The notes under the pieces: model-generated
The model's input: only the letters and a program-made list of their open reading frames with translations
The model's database searches: none
What the model was told of the DNA's origin: nothing
Assembly (NCBI GenBank): GCA_945872195.1
Contig: CAMBZO010000002.1
Coordinates: forward strand, 1-27,928
Length of the DNA: 27,928 bases
Direction: 5' to 3'
Source: Akkermansia muciniphila
GTDB taxonomy: Bacteria; Verrucomicrobiota; Verrucomicrobiia; Limisphaerales; SXTU01
Translations under genes and position numbers: made by a program
Part shown: piece after piece, positions 15,528-23,084 of the stretch
Position numbering within the stretch: the stretch's first letter is position 1
Layout: each line of letters opens with the position of its first letter

Positions 15528-15748
15528 AGTTTGCTTTCGTTCAAAATCACCAGTCCGTGCGACAAATCGCCGGACGCCAGTTTTACCGTCACCGTCGCGC
15601 CCACTTTCACCCGTTCCACCAGCGGTGCCTGCCGGCGCGCCACGTGCCCGAGAAGCCGGTGACCGTTTGCGAGTTCGACCCGCAACAGACCGTGCGGCAG
15701 CGTTTCCACTACCGCGCCCTCAACGACGAAGGCAGATTCTCCGGGCAT
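15524..15748 (-). CDS. infA: Translation initiation factor IF-1, divergent
   Basis: A 74-residue OB-fold protein in the standard infA position between map and rpmJ. The N-terminal half fits IF-1 well: VEGAVVETLPHGLLRVELAN and GHRLLGHV. The second half is unusual: the segment that normally reads GKMRxxxIRIxxGD becomes ARRQAPLVERVKVGA, PYDL becomes SGDL, and GRI becomes GLV. Basic residues that touch 16S rRNA are thus partly replaced. The ATG at 15748 lies 40 nt inside map; no later start would keep the first beta strand, so the overlap is accepted. IF-1 function is likely, but a second canonical copy elsewhere in the genome cannot be excluded. Confidence 0.87.
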   Translation of the reverse strand: MPGESAFVVEGAVVETLPHGLLRVELANGHRLLGHVARRQAPLVERVKVGATVTVKLASGDLSHGLVILNESKL

Positions 15749-16488
15749 GTCAAAATTTCCGGCTCGGACTCAGTGATGAGCACTGTGTGCTCCATGTGCG
15801 CCGACGGCAACCCGTCCTGCGTCACCACTGTCCACTTATCACTCAAAATTTTTACCGCGGGCGAGCCGGCGTTTACCATCGGCTCGATGGCTATCGTCAT
15901 GCCCGGCTTCAATTTCGCCGAATTCCTACCCGGCTCGACAAAGTTCGGCACTTGCGGCTCCTCGTGAACCGTGCGCCCAACTCCGTGACCGACAAATTCT
16001 CGAACCACGCTGAAGCCGTTTGCTTCAACATACGCCTGCACCGCCCGCGAAATATCCACGACACGGTTCCCGACCAACGCGCAGGAAATTCCTTCATACA
16101 ATGCCTGCGTCGTCACATCAATCAGTTTTTGCGCCAACAGGTTGCATCCGCCCACTGCCACGGTCTTTGCTGTGTCGCCGATGTAGCCCTGATACCGCAC
16201 CCCGACATCAAGGCTGATGATGTCGCCAAATTGTATGCGTCGCGGACCAGCGATACCATGCACCACCTCGTCATTCACCGAGATGCAAATGTTGCACGGA
16301 TACTTCCGGTAGCCGAGAAACGCACTGTCTGCCCCGTAATGCCGGATTCGAGACGCCGCGAAGTCATCCACTTCTTTCGTCGTCACGCCGGGCCGGATAA
16401 ACGCGCTGGTTTCATTTAGGACCACCGAAGCTATCGCCCCGGCAGCCCTCATGATGTCCAACTCACGTTCTGTCTTGTAAAGAATCAT
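15709..16488 (-). CDS. map: Methionine aminopeptidase, type I
   Basis: Removes the initiator methionine from new proteins as a dinuclear-metal enzyme. It has 259 residues. All five metal ligands are visible: Asp94 (SLDVGV), Asp105 (IGDTAKT), His168 (VGHGVGRTVHEEP), Glu202 (IAIEPMV) and Glu233 (AHMEHTVLI); His77 in VVHGI is the substrate-binding histidine. There is no N-terminal zinc-finger extension, as in E. coli Map. Its ATG overlaps the adk stop (ATGA) and its 3' end overlaps infA by 40 nt, so the three are tightly coupled. The secY-adk-map-infA order is classical. Confidence 0.97.
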   Translation of the reverse strand: MILYKTERELDIMRAAGAIASVVLNETSAFIRPGVTTKEVDDFAASRIRHYGADSAFLGYRKYPCNICISVNDEVVHGIAGPRRIQFGDIISLDVGVRYQGYIGDTAKTVAVGGCNLLAQKLIDVTTQALYEGISCALVGNRVVDISRAVQAYVEANGFSVVREFVGHGVGRTVHEEPQVPNFVEPGRNSAKLKPGMTIAIEPMVNAGSPAVKILSDKWTVVTQDGLPSAHMEHTVLITESEPEILTCPENLPSSLRAR

Positions 16489-17135
16489 TGCCGCAACATG
16501 ACTTCAATCCGCGCCATTATTTTTTCGAGAGACTGGCTGGCATCTACCACGGTCAGGTTTCCCTGAGCCCTGTAGTAAGCCACCAACGGCTCAGTCTCGC
16601 GCAAGTAAACCTGAAAGCGCCTGCGAACCAAGGCTTCACTGTCGTCGGCGCGCTGTGCCAACCCACCACCACACTCGTCGCAGCGTCCCACCGTCTTCGG
16701 CGGAACGAACGTCGCGTGATAGACATGTCCGCAAGCCACGCACGACCGCCGTCCTGTGATACGGCTCAAGACCAACTCCTCACTGCTTTCGCAGTAAATC
16801 ACTTGCTCGATGGCCAACCCGCGCGTTCCGCTCCAAGCGTCAAATGCGCTCGCTTGGACCAATGTGCGGGGAAATCCATCGGAGAGGTAACCTTGTTCAG
16901 GCCTCGATTTTGCCAGTGTAGATTCGACCAGTGCCAGCACCAGTTCATCCGGCACCAACTCACCACGTTCAAGGAACAAACCAACTTGGCGGCCAACCGC
17001 CGAGTCTTTGGCCACTTCCTGCCGGAGCAGATGCCCCGTCGAGAAGTGCTCAAATCCGAATTCAGTTTTCAACCGGGCGGCGATGGTCCCTTTGCCAGAC
17101 CCGGGTGGTCCAAGCAATATGACGCGCCGTCGCAT
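16485..17135 (-). CDS. adk: Adenylate kinase with zinc-binding LID
   Basis: Catalyses ATP + AMP <-> 2 ADP in the cytoplasm. It has 216 residues from the ATG at 17135, which gives MRRRVILLGPPGSGKGT and lies 1 nt after the secY stop; an in-frame upstream ATG at 17171 would overlap secY by 35 nt and add no family sequence. The P-loop GPPGSGKGT is at 9-17, the AMP-binding segment is FSTGHLLR (31-38; the usual Asp of STGDxLR is His here), and SDGFPRT is at 85-91. The LID carries a zinc site, C132-x2-C135 and C152-x2-C155. Sequence is full length and no catalytic arginine appears lost. Confidence 0.97.
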   Translation of the reverse strand: MRRRVILLGPPGSGKGTIAARLKTEFGFEHFSTGHLLRQEVAKDSAVGRQVGLFLERGELVPDELVLALVESTLAKSRPEQGYLSDGFPRTLVQASAFDAWSGTRGLAIEQVIYCESSEELVLSRITGRRSCVACGHVYHATFVPPKTVGRCDECGGGLAQRADDSEALVRRRFQVYLRETEPLVAYYRAQGNLTVVDASQSLEKIMARIEVMLRQ

Positions 17136-17136
17136 C

Positions 17137-18531
17137 TCAAAACCGCCCGCGAAGCCGCGGCCCTTTGCCACCCTTCGCTCCGCTAAGAAAGCCGTCGTAG
17201 TGCCGCATAAGCAGGTGGGACTCCATCATGCGCATCGTGTCCAGCACGACACCCACGGTGATGAGAAGGCTGGTGCCCCCAAAAAACTGCGAGACGTAGT
17301 AGTTGATGCCGAACGAACGTGTCATGAACGTCGGAATGATGGCGATCACACAGAGAAAGATGGCTCCAGCCAGCGTGATGCGACTCATCGTGTGATGCAA
17401 ATAATCACTCGTGGCCTGGCCCGGACGGATGCCGGGGATGTAGCCGCCATACTTCTTCAGGTCGTCGGCAATCTGCACCTCATTGAACTGCGTCGCGACC
17501 CAGAAATAGGAGAAGAACAAAATCATCGCGGCGAGGAAGGCCATGTGCGCCCATTGGTCTTCACGGAAATGCATGGACAAATCCACCAAGAACTTCACAT
17601 CGAGGGACTGGCCGAGCATCCCCAGCAACTTCTCCGGGAACATCAGGATGGCCTGTGCGAAGATGATGGGCATGACGCCCGCATAGTTGACCTTCAGCGG
17701 CATGAACGAACTACCGCCTTGAACCATCTTCCGGCCCACGGTGCGCTGGGCGTATTGAACCGGTATTTTGCGTTGAGCCTGCGTCACGGCGATGACCCCG
17801 GCGATCACTGCGAGCAGCAGCAAAACGAGGGCGATGCCGTGGAAAAGATTGAACTTGGCCTGAATGCCCTCGGGAGTGACGAACATTTCCCAGAGCGCCT
17901 GCACTGTTTGCGGGACGCGGGCGAGAATGCCAACGGTGATGACAAGAGACACGCCGTTGCCAATGCCCCGTTCGCTGATTTGCTCACCGAGCCACATCAT
18001 CAGCAACGTTCCGGTCGTCAGCAGAAGCGTTGTCTGCAGCCGGTAGCCCAAGCCGGGGTCTTGCACGAGTTGGCCTACAAACCCTTGAAAAATCTTTTCT
18101 GGATTCTCCCACGCGATGGCCATGACAAAACCCTGTCCTAGGCAGAGAATGACAGTGAGGTAGCGACCATACTGGATTATCTTCGCGCGACCACCCTCCT
18201 CGCGGACGAGCTTGCTCAACTGGGGAATGACTGCACTAAGGAGCTGGATGATGATCGTCGCGCTGATGTAGGGCATAATGCCCAGCGACCCTATCCCGCA
18301 GCGCTCCAACGCGCCGCCGGTGAACATCGAATACATCCCCAAAAGTCCTCCGCCGTCCTTTTTCGCGATCTCGTCGAAGAAGGCCTGCAAGGCCTGCCCG
18401 TCCAACCCCGGCAACGGCAGCATCGAGACGAGTCGGCAAATTGCTAGGACTATCAGGGTGAAGAAAATCCGCGACTTCAGCTCCGGAATCTTGAAGCAGT
18501 TGACGAACGTGTTGACGATGTTCTGAAACAT
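17137..18531 (-). CDS. secY: Protein translocase subunit SecY
   Basis: The channel subunit of the Sec translocon in the inner membrane. It has 464 residues and ten hydrophobic segments. It starts MFQNIVNTFVNCFKIPELKS and shows the SecY signature GIMPYISATIIIQLLSAVIP (about 82-101), the cytosolic loop ending RKIPVQYAQRTVGRKM (about 258-273), and the IPGIRPGQATSDYL loop near 360. The C-terminal tail is short, basic and glycine-rich. The gene is in its normal place between rplO and adk; the latter begins one base after the stop codon. Confidence 0.98.
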   Translation of the reverse strand: MFQNIVNTFVNCFKIPELKSRIFFTLIVLAICRLVSMLPLPGLDGQALQAFFDEIAKKDGGGLLGMYSMFTGGALERCGIGSLGIMPYISATIIIQLLSAVIPQLSKLVREEGGRAKIIQYGRYLTVILCLGQGFVMAIAWENPEKIFQGFVGQLVQDPGLGYRLQTTLLLTTGTLLMMWLGEQISERGIGNGVSLVITVGILARVPQTVQALWEMFVTPEGIQAKFNLFHGIALVLLLLAVIAGVIAVTQAQRKIPVQYAQRTVGRKMVQGGSSFMPLKVNYAGVMPIIFAQAILMFPEKLLGMLGQSLDVKFLVDLSMHFREDQWAHMAFLAAMILFFSYFWVATQFNEVQIADDLKKYGGYIPGIRPGQATSDYLHHTMSRITLAGAIFLCVIAIIPTFMTRSFGINYYVSQFFGGTSLLITVGVVLDTMRMMESHLLMRHYDGFLSGAKGGKGPRLRGRF

Positions 18532-18552
18532 GGAGCTCAGTCAGCAGTCGTC

Positions 18553-19014
18553 TTAGGCCGCCTTGGGAGTCGGCGCTTCGCACGTGCCGCCGAGAGCCTC
18601 GATCTGCTTGCGGGCACCCGCGCTGAAAGCACTCGCCACCACGGTCAGCTTCTTCGTGAGCTTGCCGTCACCGAGAATCTTGATACCGCCGCTAGATTTT
18701 CCGTTGGCGAGGCCGACCTCGCGGAGGTTTTTCTCCTCCACGCGCGCGCCGTCGTCGAAATCGTTCAGACTCTCAACATTGACGGGGATATAGGTCGTGG
18801 CGAAACGGGAGTTGTTGAATCCGCGTTTGGGAATGCGGCGGATGAGGGGCATCTGGCCACCTTCAAAGCCGTGGCGCATTGAGGAACCACTGCGCGCAGA
18901 CTGGCCCTTGCCGCCGCGACCCGAGGTCTTGCCGTGGCCGCTGGACTCGCCCTGGCCGAGTCGTTTTTTCCGGTGCTTGGCCCCGGGACGGGGCTTCAAA
19001 TCGTGGAGACGCAT
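18553..19014 (-). CDS. rplO: 50S ribosomal protein L15
   Basis: A late-assembly large-subunit protein of 153 residues. The N-terminus MRLHDLKPRPGAKHRKKRLG and the glycine-rich GESSGHGKTSGRGGKGQSAR loop are typical, as is GFEGGQMPLIRRIPKRGF. The C-terminal half holds the KILGDGKLTKKLTV strand. It directly follows rpsE after 22 nt; the L30 gene (rpmD) that often lies between them is absent. Confidence 0.97.
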   Translation of the reverse strand: MRLHDLKPRPGAKHRKKRLGQGESSGHGKTSGRGGKGQSARSGSSMRHGFEGGQMPLIRRIPKRGFNNSRFATTYIPVNVESLNDFDDGARVEEKNLREVGLANGKSSGGIKILGDGKLTKKLTVVASAFSAGARKQIEALGGTCEAPTPKAA

Positions 19015-19036
19015 GGTGACGAAAAGTTAAGTGTTA

Positions 19037-19699
19037 TCAGGCTGCTACGACTGCCTTGGGGCCGCCGAGATTGACGCCGCGGCGCTTGGCAACTTCCTCG
19101 CGGAGTCGGAGACTTTGCAACGCCGCGATGGTCGCTTTGGCAACGTTTGCCGCGTTCTTCGACCCGAGCGACTTGCTCAACACATCCTTGACACCGACGG
19201 TCTCAAGGACCGCGCGAACAGTCTTGCCTGCGATGAGACCTGTGCCCGGCGAGGCAGGACGGAGGAGCACTTTGGCCCCATCGAACGCGCAATAGGCATC
19301 GTGCGGAATCGTCACGCCGGAGAGCGAGACGGAAAGCATATTCTGCTTGGACGCTTCTCCGCCTTTTTTGATGGCCTCCGAGACTTCGGCTGCTTTCCCC
19401 AAGCCCAGACCGATGCGGCCCTTCCGGTCGCCGGTCACGACGAGTGCGCTGAAACTGAAGCGGCGTCCGCCCTTCACCACTTTCGCGGAGCGGTTGATAA
19501 ACAGCACCTTCTCGCAGAACTCGCTATTCTGGTTCTGGTCGGCTTCGGGCCGACGACGCGGACCACCGCGACCAGGGCCACGGCCACGACCGCCGCCGCC
19601 GCCGCGATCACCGCGTTGCTCGCCACGTTGATCCCCGGCAGGGGCAGCGGCAGGCGTCGTCTCGGCGGGGGTTGGAGTATTTGTAATAGGTTCAGACAC
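19037..19699 (-). CDS. rpsE: 30S ribosomal protein S5 with RGG-rich N-terminal extension
   Basis: A small-subunit protein at the mRNA entry channel, important for accuracy and helicase activity. It has 220 residues, against 167 in E. coli. The core from about residue 59 is normal: NRSAKVVKGGRRFSFSALVV, GLGLGKAAEVSEAIKKG, and the S5 C-terminal domain with PGTGLIAGKTVRAVLE. Before it lies a tail of about 50 residues: first Pro/Thr/Ala, then an Arg/Gly tract (about 25-50) with repeated RG and RGG units. The start is GTG at 19699, supported by AGGAG 9 nt upstream. Confidence 0.95.
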   Translation of the reverse strand: MSEPITNTPTPAETTPAAAPAGDQRGEQRGDRGGGGGRGRGPGRGGPRRRPEADQNQNSEFCEKVLFINRSAKVVKGGRRFSFSALVVTGDRKGRIGLGLGKAAEVSEAIKKGGEASKQNMLSVSLSGVTIPHDAYCAFDGAKVLLRPASPGTGLIAGKTVRAVLETVGVKDVLSKSLGSKNAANVAKATIAALQSLRLREEVAKRRGVNLGGPKAVVAA

Positions 19700-19708
19700 G
19701 GATCAAGT

Positions 19709-19713
19709 CTCCT
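19709..19713 (-). promoter_or_regulatory. Ribosome binding site for the GTG start of rpsE
   Basis: AGGAG on the minus strand, 9 nt before the GTG at 19699. It supports translation of the unusual N-terminal extension and is one of only three clear Shine-Dalgarno sequences in the cluster. Confidence 0.65.
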
Positions 19714-19722
19714 GTTCGTCGG

Positions 19723-20088
19723 TTAAAATTTAAGACCACTCTCGCGGGCCGATTCAGCCAGTGCCTTCACCTTGCCATGGTAGCGCGCGCCTGCTCGATC
19801 GAATACCACTTCAGAAATCCCCTTGCCTATCGCAGCAGCAGCGGCTGCCTTGCCGACGATGACGGCGCTTTTCACGTTCGCGCGAACCGCCCCGCAATCA
19901 ATCATGGCTTTAGCCCGGGTCGAGGCTGACGCGATAGTCACGCCCTTGCCGTCGTCAATGAACTGGACATAGATGTGCATGCCTGTGAAGCGGACGCTCA
20001 TGCGTGGCCGCTCGGCAGTGCCTACTACTTTTTTGCGTATGCGCCAAGCGCGCAGTTGCCGGAGTTGGAGTTTCTTCTGGGTTTTCAT
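19723..20088 (-). CDS. rplR: 50S ribosomal protein L18
   Basis: A 5S rRNA-binding protein of the central protuberance, 121 residues. The basic N-terminus (RQLRAWRIRKKVVGTAERPRM) leads into the conserved SVRFTGMHIYVQFIDD strand, and the C-terminus FDRAGARYHGKVKALAESAR is the L18 hallmark. A 38-nt spacer separates it from rplF. Confidence 0.97.
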   Translation of the reverse strand: MKTQKKLQLRQLRAWRIRKKVVGTAERPRMSVRFTGMHIYVQFIDDGKGVTIASASTRAKAMIDCGAVRANVKSAVIVGKAAAAAAIGKGISEVVFDRAGARYHGKVKALAESARESGLKF

Positions 20089-20126
20089 TGCGTGCGGACC
20101 ACGGTCTTGGCCGTAGTCTCAAATGA

Positions 20127-20663
20127 TTATTGAACCGTCTTACCTTCCTTACGGATAATGTGTTCGCCCGCGTAGCGGACGCCCTTGCCCTTGTAAGGTT
20201 CCGGCGGGTAATAACCCCGAATCTCAGCGGCTGCTTGCCCGACCACCTGTTTGTCAGGCCCCTCAATTGTCAGCTTGGTATTTTCGTCCACGGTGATTTT
20301 GATCTGATCGGGGATATCGAAAAGAAGCGGGTGGGAGAAGCCGAGTGCGAGGTCCACCTGCTTGCCCTTCACGGCCGCCTTGAAGCCAACGCCGTGGATT
20401 TCAAGTTTCTTGACATAGCCTTCGCTGACCCCCTTTACCATGTTGCTGATAAGAGAGCGGGTCAGACCGTGCAGAGCCTTGGCCTGTGCGTCGTCGCCCT
20501 GACGGCTGACGACAATTTTGTCCTTCTCAATGGTCGCGGTGATGCGTCCCGGGATGGACTGCTGCAACTTGCCCTTCGGTCCCTCGATGAAGATACTTGT
20601 GCCCCTCACCTCGACCTTGACCTTGGCCGGGATGGAAACGGGCTGTTTGCCGATGCGTGACAT
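20127..20663 (-). CDS. rplF: 50S ribosomal protein L6
   Basis: A large-subunit protein near the factor-binding site, 178 residues with two similar alpha/beta domains. It starts MSRIGKQPVSIPAKVKVEV, has the first-domain GPKGKL turn, GVGFKAAVKGKQVDLALGFSH in the middle, and the L6 signature PPEPYKGKGVRYAGE near the C-terminus. Normal length; no oddity seen. Confidence 0.97.
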   Translation of the reverse strand: MSRIGKQPVSIPAKVKVEVRGTSIFIEGPKGKLQQSIPGRITATIEKDKIVVSRQGDDAQAKALHGLTRSLISNMVKGVSEGYVKKLEIHGVGFKAAVKGKQVDLALGFSHPLLFDIPDQIKITVDENTKLTIEGPDKQVVGQAAAEIRGYYPPEPYKGKGVRYAGEHIIRKEGKTVQ

Positions 20664-20675
20664 AATCTTGAAAAG

Positions 20676-21065
20676 TTACCAGACGTAGCAGAGCAACTCG
20701 CCTCCCACATTCTGGCGGCGGGCCTCGTTGCCGGTCAGGATGCCGGCAGGCGTCGAAAGAATTGCGGTGCCCATTCCATTGCGAACTCGAGGAATCTCGT
20801 CCGAGGCGACGTATCGGCGAAGGCCTGGCGTGCTCACCCGCTTGAGACCGTCGATGACGCTCTTGCGCCCCTCATACTTGAGCTTGAGCTTGATTTTTTT
20901 TGTCGCAACCACTCCCTCGATGGCGACAGCTTCGATGTATCCCTCGCGTTTCAGAACATGGGCGATGCTCTCCTTCATTTTGGAGTGCGGAATTTCGACG
21001 GTCGGCAACTGTGCGTTGCCGGCGTTGCGGATACGGGTCAAAAGGTCAGCAATTGGGTCGCTCAT
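20676..21065 (-). CDS. rpsH: 30S ribosomal protein S8
   Basis: A 16S rRNA-binding protein needed for assembly of the central domain, 129 residues; in E. coli it is the spc-operon repressor. It starts MSDPIADLLTRIRNA, includes HVLKREGYIEAV, and ends with the S8 signature STPAGILTGNEARRQNVGGE followed by LLCYVW. The start is 2 nt after the rpsN stop codon. Confidence 0.97.
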   Translation of the reverse strand: MSDPIADLLTRIRNAGNAQLPTVEIPHSKMKESIAHVLKREGYIEAVAIEGVVATKKIKLKLKYEGRKSVIDGLKRVSTPGLRRYVASDEIPRVRNGMGTAILSTPAGILTGNEARRQNVGGELLCYVW

Positions 21066-21067
21066 AT

Positions 21068-21337
21068 TTACCAGCTCGCTTTCGTGACACCCGGGATCAT
21101 CCCCGACAAGGCCAACTCACGGAACGTCAGACGCGAAACGCCAAACTTACGAATGAAGCCGTGGCGACGTCCGGAGACAGCGCAGCGGTTCACAAGTCGG
21201 GTGGGCGAGGCATCGCGCGGAAGCTTCGCGAGGCCTGCGTAGTCTTTCCGAGCCTTCAATTCAGCCCGCTTGGCGGCGAATTTCTTCACCGTTGCTTGCT
21301 TGCGCTTGTTGCGTTCCAACCAGGAGGTCTTGGCCAT
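21068..21337 (-). CDS. rpsN: 30S ribosomal protein S14 (zinc-free long form)
   Basis: A head-domain protein of 89 residues. The C-terminal half carries the S14 signature NRCAVSGRRHGFIRKFGVSR and ends IPGVTKASW as in E. coli. The two CxxC pairs of the short zinc-binding form are missing, so this is the longer C- form. It contrasts with rpmJ in the same cluster, which is the zinc form. Confidence 0.96.
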   Translation of the reverse strand: MAKTSWLERNKRKQATVKKFAAKRAELKARKDYAGLAKLPRDASPTRLVNRCAVSGRRHGFIRKFGVSRLTFRELALSGMIPGVTKASW

Positions 21338-21355
21338 AATCTGGGTTCTTTAATA

Positions 21356-21898
21356 TTACTTCTCGGCGAAGGGCATACCCATCAACTTGAGCAGGTCGCG
21401 CGCCTCGTCGTTGGTTGGCGCCGAGGTGACGATGGTAATATCCATGCCCTGCTGGCGCTTAATCTTGTCCAAGTCAATCTCTGGAAAAATGGTCTGATCG
21501 GATACGCCGATGGAGTAGTTCCCGCGCCCGTCAAACTTTCGCGGACTGATGCCACGAAAGTCGCGGATTCGGGGAAGCGCGGTGGCTACGAGGCGGTCGA
21601 AAAACTCATACATCGCGTCGCGTCGCAACGTGACTGTGCATCCAACAGGCTGGTGCTGCCGCAGCTTGAAGTTGGCGATGCTTTTGCGGGATTTGGTGAT
21701 TATCGGTTTGCGTCCCGCAATCGCAGTCAAATCCTTGGCGGCGTCGTCCACAGCACTCTTCTCGAGAGAGGCGCTCACGCCCATGTTGAGGACGATCTTC
21801 TCCATCCGCGGCACCTGATGGATGTTTTTGTATTTGCGCTTCTCGATGAGCGCAGGCCGCACTTCCTCGATGTATTTCTTATAAAGTCGGGATTCCAT
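21356..21898 (-). CDS. rplE: 50S ribosomal protein L5
   Basis: A 5S rRNA-binding protein of the central protuberance, also touching P-site tRNA; 180 residues. The N-terminus MESRLYKKYIEEVRPALIEK and the conserved VPRMEKIVLNMGV strand are present, then GCTVTLRRDAMYEFFDRLV and the C-terminal FPEIDLDKIKRQQGMDITIV. Normal length and position. Confidence 0.97.
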   Translation of the reverse strand: MESRLYKKYIEEVRPALIEKRKYKNIHQVPRMEKIVLNMGVSASLEKSAVDDAAKDLTAIAGRKPIITKSRKSIANFKLRQHQPVGCTVTLRRDAMYEFFDRLVATALPRIRDFRGISPRKFDGRGNYSIGVSDQTIFPEIDLDKIKRQQGMDITIVTSAPTNDEARDLLKLMGMPFAEK

Positions 21899-21903
21899 AC
21901 GGG

Positions 21904-22188
21904 TCAGGCTTTGGCTGGCTCAACTGCGGTGCCGCGCTTGGCGGCGCGGGCATCGAACTTGGCGGCGAGCATCACGTTGGAGACGTGAATGGGGCCTTCG
22001 CGTTCGAGGATCGCTCCGTTGGGGTGCTGTTGGTTCTTCTTGACGTGTTTCTTCTGGATGTTTACGCCCTCGACATACAGGGTTTCCTTCTTGGTCACGA
22101 CGGATATGATTTTTCCGCGCTTCCCCTTGTCCTTGCCGGTGATGACGACCACTACGTCGTCGCGTTTCACATGAAGTTTGCTGGACAT
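21904..22188 (-). CDS. rplX: 50S ribosomal protein L24
   Basis: An assembly-initiator protein of the large subunit, 94 residues. The KOW motif is at the N-terminus (VVVITGKDKGKRGKIISV), followed by VEGVNIQKKHVK and the GPIHVSNVML strand. A short Ala/Pro/Lys tail closes it. A GGAGGT 9 nt before the ATG, inside the last codons of rplN, is a clear ribosome binding site. Confidence 0.97.
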   Translation of the reverse strand: MSSKLHVKRDDVVVVITGKDKGKRGKIISVVTKKETLYVEGVNIQKKHVKKNQQHPNGAILEREGPIHVSNVMLAAKFDARAAKRGTAVEPAKA

Positions 22189-22190
22189 AA

Positions 22191-22556
22191 CTAGATGACC
22201 TCCGGGGCGAGCGAAATGATTTTCATAAACTTCAGGTCGCGCAACTCGCGGGCAACGGGACCGAAGATGCGCGTCCCCTTCGGGTTGCGGTCGGCGTCGA
22301 TAATGACGATGGCGTTGCGGTCGAAGCGCAAATAGGAGCCGTCAGCGCGGCGGATGCTCTGCCGAGTGCGGACGACGACGGCGTCGCAAACCTCACCCTT
22401 TTTTACGGTGCCGTCGGGGGCGGCCTCTTTGATGTGGCACTTGATGACCTCACCCACACCAGCGTAAGTCTGATTGCGGCCTTGGACGCCGATCATCGCC
22501 GCGCGTTTGGCGCCGGTGTTGTCAGCCACGTCAAGGATGGAACGAAGTTGCAGCAT
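22191..22556 (-). CDS. rplN: 50S ribosomal protein L14
   Basis: A large-subunit protein at the inter-subunit bridge, also the docking point of the silencing factor RsfS. It has 121 residues. It starts MLQLRSILDVADNTGAKRAA, contains GEVIKCHIKEAAPDG and DRNAIVIIDADRNPKGTRIFG, and ends at the normal position. Closely follows rpsQ after 13 nt. Confidence 0.97.
   Translation of the reverse strand: MLQLRSILDVADNTGAKRAAMIGVQGRNQTYAGVGEVIKCHIKEAAPDGTVKKGEVCDAVVVRTRQSIRRADGSYLRFDRNAIVIIDADRNPKGTRIFGPVARELRDLKFMKIISLAPEVI
22198..22203 (-). promoter_or_regulatory. Ribosome binding site of rplX
   Basis: GGAGGT on the minus strand, 9 nt before the rplX ATG and inside the last codons of rplN. One of three strong Shine-Dalgarno sequences found in the cluster, all with the same 9-nt spacing. 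Confidence 0.65.
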
Positions 22557-22569
22557 GATCGGTAGCGGT

Positions 22570-22866
22570 TTAAGCGTTTACCTGCGCCTGTTCCTGGGCG
22601 CGCTCTACGATTTCAACCAAGCGCCAGCGCTTGGTCTTGGACAAGGGACGGGTCTCTTCGATGCGCACGACATCACCAACCTTGGCCTCAGATTTCTCGT
22701 CGTGTGCGTAAAATTTCTTAAAGCTGGTCACCACCTTTTTGAATTGAGGGTGCGGGAAGCGGCGCTTCACGCTGACGACAATCGTCTTCTGCATCTTGCT
22801 GGAGACGACCTCGCCAGTGCGTTCCTTGCGCTGATTGCGGGTAATAGTGTTCGCGGTCTCGGACAT
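22570..22866 (-). CDS. rpsQ: 30S ribosomal protein S17
   Basis: A primary 16S rRNA-binding OB-fold protein. It has 98 residues, slightly longer than the usual 84 because of short extensions at both ends. The core reads RTGEVVSSKMQKTIVVSVKR, then the S17 signature GDVVRIEETRPLSKTKRW. It starts 3 nt after rpmC. Confidence 0.97.
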   Translation of the reverse strand: MSETANTITRNQRKERTGEVVSSKMQKTIVVSVKRRFPHPQFKKVVTSFKKFYAHDEKSEAKVGDVVRIEETRPLSKTKRWRLVEIVERAQEQAQVNA

Positions 22867-22869
22867 AGC

Positions 22870-23082
22870 TTAGGCGGCTTTGGGTTGCGCGGACTGCTGG
22901 AGGAGTTGCGTGATGCGCGTCTCGACGCGTGCAATGTCCTTGCGGAGGATGCGGATTCGAGACGGCTTCTCCAGCTGGGCTGTCGCCTTTTGCAGGCGCA
23001 GATTGAACAGCTCCAACCGCAAGTCGCGGCTCTGGGCAGCCAACTCGGCCACCGTCTTATCTTTCAGTTCTTCAAATTTCAT
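22870..23082 (-). CDS. rpmC: 50S ribosomal protein L29
   Basis: A small two-helix protein at the tunnel exit that forms part of the SRP and trigger-factor docking site, 70 residues. MKFEELKDKTVAELAAQSRD and LRLELFNLRLQKATAQLEKP are the typical two helices, followed by RIRILRKDIARVETRI. It begins 2 nt after the rplP stop codon. Confidence 0.96.
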   Translation of the reverse strand: MKFEELKDKTVAELAAQSRDLRLELFNLRLQKATAQLEKPSRIRILRKDIARVETRITQLLQQSAQPKAA

Positions 23083-23084
23083 GT

